A DNA stretch of 64,000 nucleotides from Flammulina velutipes (taxonomy: Eukaryota; Basidiomycota; Agaricomycetes; Agaricales; Physalacriaceae): positions 1,798,001-1,862,000 of the forward strand of contig CM022369.1 in assembly GCA_011800155.1 (NCBI GenBank), in the 5' to 3' direction. The translations under genes were made by a program, and so were the position numbers. Shown piece after piece: positions 48,201 to 57,048 of the stretch. The notes beneath the pieces are model-generated. The model ran no database searches. It saw only the letters and a program-made list of their open reading frames with translations, and was not told the DNA's origin. Positions within the stretch are counted from its first letter, which is position 1. Each line of letters begins with the position of its first letter.

Positions 48201-49190
48201 ATGACTCTCTCAGCTAAAGCTCTTCCTCAGACTCCATCATCCTTCAAGTGGCAAGGTGCCGCTACTGTTCATGGTCGTGTTGTTCTGCAGCATCGCCGGA
48301 AGTATGATGGTGCAGTCCTGCTCTTCGACGCCAACCTCTATCTGCATGCTTCGGATCGCAGCACTAATGATCCTATCGTTGGATTATTGACCTATTTCCC
48401 CATGGCTGGTGATGAATTCAACGACTTGGACGTGCCCGAGGTCTATGATATTAGTGCCAATGTATGTTTCATGCCTTCCTATTAAGTCCGTACTACAGTT
48501 ATTTTTAGATCACGTTGATGCCCAAAAACATCGAGGACGGAATCAAGAAGACTATCCTGCCAGATAACATAGATGATGCGAGCGAGTATACCTTCGTCGG
48601 TGATATTTATCGTGTAAGTTGAGTCCAACTTATGTGAAGAGATGTTTTGCTCATCCTATCATGTAGCTCGACTATATTGGTTTGGTGTCAGACGGATTTG
48701 AACTCACACGTCGGCCTGTCTTTTCAGCGGCCAGCACTGTGACAAAAACCATGGGGAACGATAGGATTTTTGAGATCCGCCCTGCGCCATACACCCAAAT
48801 CTGCAAGAAATGCAAGCTAACATCTCAATGCCCGTTCAAGATTTTCGTCCCAGCAATTCCTCGATGGGAAAACTCTCCTAATTTACAAATAGGGGGTTAC
48901 GTCTCAGTTGAAGGACACGGAATCTCTGTTTATCGGGACGAGGATGGCTACCCAATTTCAATCTTAATTGAATTGCAGCAGGTTACTTTACTTGGAAAGC
49001 CTCCTGGCGTTCCGCCTGCTGTCAAGCCGCCTGTTCGTAAGTTTACTCTTTATTTTGTCATCCCGACTAACATTTGCTGACTCTGTCTCCAGAAACTAAT
49101 ACACCATCGCCAGTAGCCGGCGCCAAACGTGTCGGATTTGATTATCAAGGCAGTCCCGCTCCCAGAAAACGTGCCAAAAAGTCTGATTAA
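48201..49190 (+). CDS. Helitron-borne OB-fold-like protein, putative single-strand DNA binding
   Basis: About 275 residues in four exons. The first block, ATVHGRVVLQHRRKYDGAVL, LFDANLYLHAS, IVGLLTYFPMAGDEF and VYDISANITLM, reads as alternating beta strands. After TFVGDIYRLDYIGLVS comes YTQICKKCKLTSQCPFKIFV, with three Cys that might hold a metal, then WENSPNLQIGGYVSVEGHGI and ISILIELQQVTLLGKPP, which has the barrel-like pattern of an OB fold. The C-terminus has PRKRAKKSD, a likely nuclear localisation signal. It lies inside the element, 78 bp before the CTAG end and 215 bp after the Rep-helicase stop. Plant and animal Helitrons are known to carry RPA-like genes; I infer an analogous role. Family membership is not recognised by name. 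Confidence 0.65.
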
Positions 49191-49247
49191 ATGTTTATTC
49201 CACTTATACTATTACATTACTTGAACACTTGAGTGATGAAGTCTGAT

Positions 49248-49268
49248 TGCCCACGGGTAAAATGCTAG
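49248..49268 (+). repeat. proposed Helitron 3' terminus with hairpin and CTAG
   Basis: TGCCCACGGGTA can fold as a 4-bp stem with one G-T pair and a CACG loop; AAATG then CTAG follow, and the next base is T. A GC hairpin about 5-12 nt before CTRR is the defining right end of Helitrons. The stem is short, so confidence is moderate. Confidence 0.6.
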
Positions 49269-49323
49269 TAAGAGAGGAAAGGCAGGAACAGCGGCTGATG
49301 ACATAAGATATGGATCCGGCGAG

Positions 49324-49329
49324 CACGTG
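49324..49329. promoter_or_regulatory. E-box-like CACGTG upstream of IES1-like copy B
   Basis: A palindromic CACGTG occurs 52 bp before the copy B start, in the 112 bp left between the Helitron and that gene. It could bind a bHLH factor; no direct evidence. Confidence 0.3.
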
Positions 49330-49380
49330 AGCACGCGCCACATCCGGTTTCCTGAGCTCAAGTCGTTCAGGGAGACTATC

Positions 49381-51300
49381 ATGTCGCGCAGACAAAGTCC
49401 ATTTCCCAAGAAACCTCTCGCCATTAAACGCAACGACGGCGAGCCTCTAACGCGTGTCGACCTCCAATACGACTTTCTCACTTATGTCTTCGCCGACACA
49501 AACGAAGTGTTCACCGACCCATACTGGACTCTCAAAGGCTCGCCGCCGGGAACCAGAGTTTCGTTTCGCGACCTCTATGTCAACGCTATTCTGCACTCGC
49601 AAAAGGCAACCAAGACTCTCAAGGATGCTATCACCACCAACCCACAATTTGCAACGGACTTTGCGATGCTAGCGCTATTAACCAATGTCGGAAGAATTCA
49701 TACTACTATGAGTTGTGCGTTATCATATCTCTGCTCATGGCTGCGCCTCTGACATGTTATCTTTAGTCTTTGCCGAAAAGAAGACGGCAGTCCGTACATA
49801 CCATCCCATACCAGCCCTAGAACGGGTTGAAGGCAATCTTCAAGATGCGCCACGCATCAAAGCATTGCTCAAAGCGTGCATGCTGCCAGCGGAGGATCCA
49901 CGATACATATCAGCTACTCCAAACGAAATCCTTGCACGGGCTGTCAGTTCCTTAACCGTTCCGTTCAACTGACTCTGATGACCTTCGGCAGAAGTCTGGC
50001 AATGTGCCACCGACTAGCATTGCGAACATTGTTTTCGTTCTTACCAATCATTCTCCTGTAAGTATCAATTGATACATCCATGCTTCTCATTCAACCGTCT
50101 ACAGGCCATCGCCGAGGAACATTTCTTGCACGAAATTGAATTCATCGACCTATTTCTCCCTCTGGAAATATCGAGCTATTCACGGGCCCGCGCATTCCTT
50201 TGGCTTTGCTACCATTACCACGAATCGACATCCGCTACCCGTGACGACGATTACGATACTCACATTCAGTGGCCTAACCCGTTCTGCGATCCTCACCGTC
50301 CGAGTAAAGCACCCGCCTTCGTAATGCTTACTCGCGCCGAGGCCGAAAGGGAGAACGTTGACACCGAAGAGGAAATTACGCGCGCTCAAACGCTCGTCAG
50401 CAGGAGAAACGAAGTTGTCAACAAGATAACCCGTTTCATGCCAGTCCAGCTAGGTACCGGTGAAGACGGGAGTACTTCATCGCTCGTCAAACGATCTCGA
50501 ACTCCGGCTAGACCCAACCTGACCCCTCAGGAGAAGAAGGAGCGCAAAGCTCTTTGGGACAAGCAATACCGAGAACGGCAGAAAGAGAAGGCTCTTTTGG
50601 AGAAGACCAAGGAGACATCTGGTAGAGACAGCCCAGTAAAACCCGCACGTCAAATCAAACGGCGAGCAGCAAAGAGAGGAGGAGCGACTGCGCCTGAGAC
50701 GATGTCCGCATCCACCTCCCAATCTCAGGACTTTGGGCTTTCACAGGAACCTAGTTGTTAGTCACATTTACGCCTTGTTGGAGATCAACTCACTTGTCTT
50801 TCTAGATGTTTCATCACAGTATGTCCTTGAGTCGAACGGACATTCGACCAACCCGCACTCTAGGCCACCTGACTATCTATCCAACAGCGCCGATGATTAC
50901 GACTATGATGTTACATTATCAGAAAAACCCATAGTCGCTCGTCCTCAACGTCGTTATGCTCCTTACAAAGGCCACCGTAACTCGGATCTCTCACACTCTC
51001 GTCCCCGCCATTATATTTCTCGAGTGCAGAAGACAATGCTAGAACGTGCGTTGACGTTATTGTCTACTGATGTGCGCTTGCTCAATCCTCTGTTTAGATA
51101 CCTGGCATATAGTCAACTGCTCAGATCCTCTGCTCGATTCCGATGAAGATGAAGACGAAGAGTTGAATGTACATGTCCATCATGACTACTGTGCGCTTGA
51201 GTACCCTTTTTCTGCTGACCTTACTCAAACATACGTCTATAGCGCAACGACTTCGTCTCATCGCTCGCCTCCGAGGCAAGAGCCCAACGCCCGAACCTGA
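49381..51300 (+). CDS. IES1-like INO80 subunit, diverged copy B
   Basis: Similar to copy A along most of its length: PLAIKRNDGEPLTRVDLQYD, RVSFRDLYVNAILHSQKATK, FAMLALLTNVGRIHTTM, then IFAEKKTAVRTYHPIPALER after a 55-nt phase-1 intron (49712-49766) placed exactly where copy A has one, DAPRIKALLKACMLPAEDPR, FIDLFLPLEISSYSRARAFL, WLCYHYHES and ENVDTEEEI. Differences: it begins directly at MSRRQSPFPKKPLAIKRN, without the first exon of copy A; it has an insert near THIQWPNPFCDPHRPS; and it has a long charged tail (KKERKALWDKQYRERQKEKA, RQIKRRAAKRGGA). The C-terminus (CSDPLLDSDEDEDEELN) recalls LNSDPLADSDEE of copy A. At least six introns. It is probably a functional paralogue; the role in INO80 is inferred. 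Confidence 0.75.
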
Positions 51301-51767
51301 ACCTCCTCAACGATTCTAAACCTGCGCCACACACTCCACACAATTCGCTCTTCTACTAGTGACCCTGTTTATTAATTATCTTTATTTGTGAATACTTCAT
51401 TCTATATATTTAGGATCTTTCAGTGGCGCATCGCTGTAATTTTTATCACTGTATATATATGTAGATTAGACCTCCCCATTTACACGTTACACCAATTAGT
51501 CTTACATGCTGCGAATTATCGACTACGCAAATGAATAGGTGCATACTGGATGAGAAAACAAAGAAATAAAGATGATAAAATAGTCGACTAGGGAATGCAT
51601 CTACATATGAAAATACAGACAGTGATTCCAGTCTTCCAGCAGTACAATATTGCGCAAATGCTCCAGGGATCGAGCATAGTTCAATTCCCAAAAGATATAT
51701 ACCTCAAGAGCCCAAGCTTCTCGAAAGAAAACAAGCCGTGCCCAAAAACCTGCGGCAAACATGGGTC
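51301..51767. other. intergenic between convergent genes
   Basis: 467 bp, strongly AT-rich, with runs such as TATATATATG at 51452-51461, between the copy B stop and the MIT-domain gene stop. It looks like two 3' untranslated regions. No gene is seen. Confidence 0.55.
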
Positions 51768-54653
51768 TCATTCCGCTAGCCATTTTTCGCACTTTTTGGC
51801 ATATTTGTCAAGTAGTTGAGACAAGTCGCGAATGACAAATGTCAGGACGACAGTGGCGAAGAATTCAGAGCAGCGCTTTAGTTTGAGATCAGCAGTCTGC
51901 CTGATATCGACGGGGAAAGCGGCGTAGGCTGGCGCGACTGGTACTGAGCTGATAGCCTTGGTGTGCTCGTCAAGCAGCTGTGCGTGGATGAACAGTCTCC
52001 GTAATCCTTGTACGTATGCCGCAGGTGAGTCCAAGCTGGAAAAAATAAGATTAAAATTCATTTCAGGACGCAATCTTCACTTACTTCTTGCCGTTGATAT
52101 ACTTGTCAAATCGTCGACCAAGTTTATCACCCCAAGTGGTCTTCTTCAACACAAATCCCTCGCCAACTCCAAGCTTCTTACCGAAATTGGCGACGACGCC
52201 GTCACAAACGCTGGAAAAATCCTCCAATTTCGATAACCATGCTTCCCCTTCCTTCCTGCCTATGCTTCCTATTCCCAATGCCATTCCACTGCTAACGTTC
52301 CCCGCTCCGAAGTGGTCCGAGCTGCTATTCTGGAGGTCTTCTAGCGCCGAGCACAGAATTCCAACAACGCGAACTTTTTCGGGAAGATTGTTGAGCTTCG
52401 CACCCCCTTGAGACCATACTTCCTGTGGAACATGTAAACGACGTGTGATGTAACCTCCCGTGGTAGATGTCATCGTCGCTCTGAGCAGATTCATCAGATG
52501 GTAGGGCTTTCTCAAGGGATCTGCCGGTGCGGAAGGTGGAAGCGGTGATACAGGCGTAATGGGTAAGGCGTTTGAGAAAATGGGTGGAGGGGCGTTTAGA
52601 GGAGGAGTGTAAGTTGAGTTCGGGGGAAATTCCGTCTGGACAGTTAACTGTATGGCTTGCGAGAATGGTGTCAACTTGGAAGGGTACGATGATTTCCGTT
52701 GAGTGACGACACCGTTTGGCATGTGCGAGGGGAGTGGAGGTAACTCTTGAGTTGGAGAGCCTCCACCACCCACAAGGGAAGGCCTTCGACCAGGCTGAGA
52801 GGAAGATCTGGAACGGCTTGCTCCTCCAACTGAGCCCGCCGAGCTGGCTGGCAATGATGAAGCTATAGATCGCGGATATGATCCCACAGATGCTACCGAA
52901 TCGGACGGGGAAGACGATCTCGGTGTAGGAGGTGCTGATGATTTTAGCCTGCGTTGAGATATAGTACCTTGATTGATACTCGCATTGATGAGTACATTTT
53001 CAGGCAGAGGCGACGCCTGAGATGAGCCGCGCGGCCGCGGGGCAATCAACGGAGGTGCGCGAGGTGAAGATGGCTTCAAAGAGGATGTGGTTCGGGGTGT
53101 ACCCGGACCGTTCGCAGAAAGCGGCAAGGCTGGCAACGGAGGGGACTCGTCGGTATGTGTAGCCCTCGAATCCATGAGTCGCGATCCCGTCCTTACTTCG
53201 GCCTCGTAAATGTCTGCCTCCGTATAGTCGTCATATCGTTCCTCTTCCAAGGCTTCCAGCTTGCTGCCAGATCCAGTACGACGATGGCCAATAGAATCAC
53301 CTCGTTGCCTTGTAACAACTTCGAGATGCTGCTTCGACCCTTGGTTTACGTCGGTGGGCGAGTCTGGAGCAGGAGGCGGAGAATTTGCAGGAGGTGGTAA
53401 CGCCGGTGGGAGAGCCGCAGACGTTGCTCTCGACCTCCTAATTTGCATGGACGCGCGATTGGCAGGGGGTGATAACGAGCCTGGATGAAGGGTAGGAGGG
53501 TCCAATTGGGTATTAGCGTAAGGATGAGCAGACACTGCAGAGGCCATAGGCCGAACGGGACTCGGCAAGTCCATGAACATGGCTGCGCCTATGGCCTCTG
53601 CGCCCGTAGATAGACTGGTGCGATCCTCGTGTTGATTATCTTGGGTATGATTGGTATACGGTGCAGTTGGTATTGAATCCGATGTTTCCGATGTTCCAGA
53701 GACAGAGCTGGATGGTGAAGTGGACTTTGCAGAGTCTGTAGCGTTGGCGTCGGCAGCTGAACCAGTATACGGCATGGGTGGTATGCTGTAGACTATGCTG
53801 AGAATATTCATACGATCCGCGTAGGTGTCGTGCTGCGAACATTTAGTCTAAAGAATCAGACCCGTGCCACTCAACTCACAATTCGTTGCAATCGTCTTAC
53901 TTCTTCCTCTTGGGCGACACTATTTCTTCTTCGACCGTTTCGTCTCCTGGGCTCTGTGGTATCTTCACCTCTGCGTACGCGTTCCATGACTTCACTTAAC
54001 AGGGCTACACTGCGTCCATAGGCCATGACTGCTGCTTGAGGGTCATCATTGCTGGAATCCAACGTGACCGCCTCGCGTGCTAGCTCCAATGCCCTTGTGA
54101 GTGCACGTCGGGAAGATGGCGGTCGAGGGTCGGAGGTCGGAGGCGCGAGATGATTATGGTCGTCAGAATCGTCCGAAGACTGAACGCGCGATGAGTTCGG
54201 AAGGATTGATGGCGGTGGAGGGTCGGAAAGATCATCAACAGAAGATGTTGCAGACAATTGGAGGTTCTGAGAGGTGCTCGCGTATGTAGGAAATGCTGCA
54301 ACCGCAGCAAGCGATGGTGAAGCTGTCTGTCTGGCGAATATTCCCGAACGATGCGCTTGACCGTTGCCGTTCAGGTATGAGGAGGGCTGTGGCGGAGAGT
54401 CGAGGTGAGGGTACTCGTATACACCGTTGGACAGTGTGGGATGGCCGTTAGTAGGCAGGTGTAGGCTAGGAGATGGAAGGTTTGGGATGGGCAGGTTTGG
54501 CGGGGGAAGGATTGGTCGTGTATGTGCTGCAGATGAACGGCGTCGTTGAGCGGTTGGTGTCTGCGTCGTCCCAGACGGTCCAGCTGCTAATTGGTGACTG
54601 TCGTGCCAATCACGGGCGTCGTTTTCGGAATGAACGCGGTAATCCTCTTCCAT
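51768..54653 (-). CDS. MIT-domain protein, function unknown
   Basis: About 910 residues. A disordered N-terminus (MEEDYRVHSENDARDWHDSH, then Pro/Ser-rich) is followed near residue 185 by ALTRALELAREAVTLDSS, then DPQAAVMAYGRSVALLSEVM and RLQRIHDTYADRMNILS. This is a three-helix MIT domain, which binds ESCRT-III tails, interrupted by a basic Arg-rich loop. A second long Ser/Pro-rich region follows. The conserved C-terminal domain starts at KPYHLMNLLRATMTSTTGGY, continues RRLHVPQEVWSQGGAKLNNL, VRVVGILCSALEDLQ and KKTTWGDKLGRRFDKYINGK, and ends CEKWLAE after the last intron. This combination is found in fungal proteins thought to act in endosomal or membrane traffic. Few introns: one after the MIT helices and one near the C-terminus. 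Confidence 0.78.
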
Positions 54654-55266
54654 GAGCGGTTGCGGTAGACGATAGGGATTAATTCAAAGAGCCAACTAGC
54701 CGGTGTAAAGGCCTCAAGAAGCGATGGATACCGTCTCGATTGTCGAAGACGAAAAAAAGAGGACTTTGGTACAAGAGATAGCGCGAAATCCAAGGAGGGG
54801 TTGGAGAGATGGCGGTGTGTAGAATATGAATGGAATATTGTCGTCCAAGTTGAGCTGTCCTGCACCTGGCGTTTGTTACTCCGAAAGCTATCCACCAAAC
54901 AGATTAGCAGGAGATTAGTCCGCAGTTCATCGACTTCGTCGTCGATGTTGCGAACGAGTATCGTATACCAGAGAGTTGACGGCTGGTTGACAGAATTGTT
55001 AGCCGATTCCGGCCTAGCATCCGGAGATTTGGCCGAACGGTTCGGCCCAAAATATCCTTTCGTGTATCCAAAGAACAACAATCCATTCATCCACAATAGG
55101 TATAACAAGGCAAACAACAAACTATCCGACTGGAATGTATGTAGAAAAATTGAGAGGTACCATCTTGGCCAGAAACAAAAGTTACCCTACGCAGAACAAA
55201 GAAAGGAGAGACAGTAGGCGCACTGCGGGTATACTTGGAGCAAAGAGACAACAAATACCCAGCATA
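54654..55266. other. intergenic: promoter of the MIT gene, 3' region of the septin gene
   Basis: 613 bp between two reverse-strand genes. A reverse frame with hydrophobic start (about 54654-55120) overlaps the MIT start and has no recognisable product or splice logic, so I treat the stretch as 5' leader and promoter. Confidence 0.5.
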
Positions 55267-56887
55267 CTAGTCTCGGAATTCTGATTGAGACCCTTGAGCC
55301 GCGAGTCTACTTTCCAGATTCCTGATTATGAACGTTAGATTGTATACCATGCGGAGATGGAAAACGCCTATACCTGAGAGCTTCTTCTTTCGCCAACAAT
55401 TCTTGACGCTTCTCGTTGATCTCCCTTTGCACTTTGAGCTCAATCTCGCGCAACTGCACGAACGTCAGTCAAAAGGTAACAGCATATCATCGCGTGTCCA
55501 CAAACCTTCTCTTCCTCGCGGCGAAGCTGTTCTTCCTTGAGACGGACACTCTGGGAAGCCATTTCTTCAGGCAGAATAGAGGAATCACTGAGCGTCCCTT
55601 AGTTCTTCGGACGAAACTAAGAGAAATGAGGTGAACAAACTTTGCGTCCGAATGTACAGTCCTCGACAGTTTCTCTGTACGGTAAGTTTCGTAAAGCACA
55701 TCATGGGTGAGGGACTTGAGATCAGCAAGGTGAGAGCTAGTAGATCAACATCTTAGTTGAGAGCGTGACAGTGTAAATGATGATCAAAGACTTACTTAAG
55801 GAGAGCGCTCCTCAATCTGCTGAAATCAGAGTGTTTGGGGTTGTCGACCTCGGCAATACCCCATGGATAGATACGCGCACGGACAGGCTGCCCGTCGAGG
55901 TCGATCTCCTCTTCCGAACCAATAACAGCGAATGGAAGTAGAGCCTGAATCGTGTTAGGTAAATTGACAGAAACAATACGAACTGTATGGGGCTCACTCT
56001 AAGTTCACTGTTATCTTGAATTGTCTCCTCGTCGTCTTCTTCAACATCGTAAGGGAAGTTATAGACGGGTATATCGTAATGTTCAATGTCTTCCATTATC
56101 TAAGGAGCATGTTAACAATGGAGAATCGTCGCATGTAAGGCACTAACCCGCTTCTTGAAGCCTCGGAGTTCGGATGGCGTCAAAGAGTCGGCCTTGCCTA
56201 CAACAGGAATGACGTTAGCACGCGGAGAGAGACGACGCATGAGTTCAATGTCCATTTCTCTCAAGCTGTTGAAGTAAGTCGCTAAATGTGAAGTTTCAAT
56301 GATAAATGAATAAACGCCTCACGAGTGTCCAGTAGGGGGGATGAAATATAAAAGAGCGTGGACTCGGTTATCACGGAAGCGGGGGTTACGCTTGATTCGC
56401 GACTCCTCAGACAAGATATCGTCGTACTGACGCTCGAGATGGCCAACAATCTCTTGGAACCTGAGGGTGGTTGGGAAATGTAGGTTGTTGGAGAGGGATG
56501 CGAACATACGAAAATTCGTTATCAATGTTGTCGCCGAAACCAGGAGTATCCACGATGGTTAAAGCGATACGAACGCCATCCTCTTCGAGTTCTGGAAGGA
56601 GATTAATTATGTCTTGCGACAAATCGACTTTCACGCACCAACGTAGGAGGGTTTAATGCGGATGCCTTCCTCGACGTGTGCCGTGTGGGGGTCATCAGAG
56701 ATTTTGTGTGCAAGAACCTCCGACTCGCAAAGGGTGTTCACGAAAGTAGTGCGTCCCGTACCAGATGCACCTAGCAATGTTTAGCTTATATCAATTCCCT
56801 GAGTCAAGATATCTCACCAACGACCATTAAGGTGAATTGGACACCCTTCTTGGCCTTGTTTCCTCTACGGCGACCAGCGAAGGACAT
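55267..56887 (-). CDS. septin, Cdc11 group
   Basis: A filament-forming GTPase of the septin ring at the cytokinesis site and hyphal septa. After MSFAGRRRGNKAKKGVQFTL the P-loop reads VVGASGTGRTTFVNTLCES: the GxSGxGRTTF form with Arg in place of Lys before the Thr pair is typical of the Cdc11 group. G3 is VDTPGFGDNIDNEF, the septin-specific sequence DNRVHALLYFIPPTGHS follows, then VIPVVGKADSLTPSELR (AKAD-like G4) and the SUE block RARIYPWGIAEVDNPKHSDF with LRSALLSSHLADLK. The C-terminus forms a coiled coil (QLRREEEKLREIELKVQREI, ending SQSEFRD). Seven or more introns. The start lies 161 bp from that of the divergent MSH1. Confidence 0.94.
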
Positions 56888-57048
56888 TTTGGCAAAATGA
56901 GTTGGTGGACGAAGAGAGAGAGAGAGGTTAAAACTGCCTGACCCTGTTGTTTCAAAGTCCGACACGTGTGGCGTGATTTGCCTTGCTCGTCGGCTTGTTG
57001 AGAACTGTGAAGAGCTTAATTCATGCCTTCTGACCTCTTCTTCGCTCT

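Larger units (their letters stand above)
41838..49268 (+). mobile_element. autonomous Helitron, apparently intact, carrying Rep-helicase and an OB-fold-like gene
   Basis: A rolling-circle DNA transposon of about 7.4 kb. The proposed 5' end is A|TCTTATTATTAAAGGGAG at 41838, which has the TC start and the AT-rich TATTATTAAAG form of known Helitron ends. The proposed 3' end is GCCCACGGGTAAAATGCTAG|T at 49268: a short GC-rich hairpin, a 5-nt spacer and CTAG. Insertion between A and T is as expected and no target duplication or terminal inverted repeat is needed. The right end is well supported by its form; the left end has two other A|TC candidates (42047 and 42073). Inside are the complete Rep-helicase gene and a second gene for a putative single-strand-binding protein. 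No in-frame stop or unsplicable break is visible, so the element could be recent or still active. Confidence 0.72.

Noticed and set aside
41838..51300. Capture of IES1-like copy B by the Helitron
   Set aside because: The CTAG end and hairpin lie before copy B, and copy B keeps its introns and a normal convergent neighbour.
54587..55120. Reverse-strand frame with a hydrophobic start overlapping the MIT gene start
   Set aside because: It overlaps the MIT gene in another frame, lacks a recognisable product, and lies where the promoter and leader are expected.
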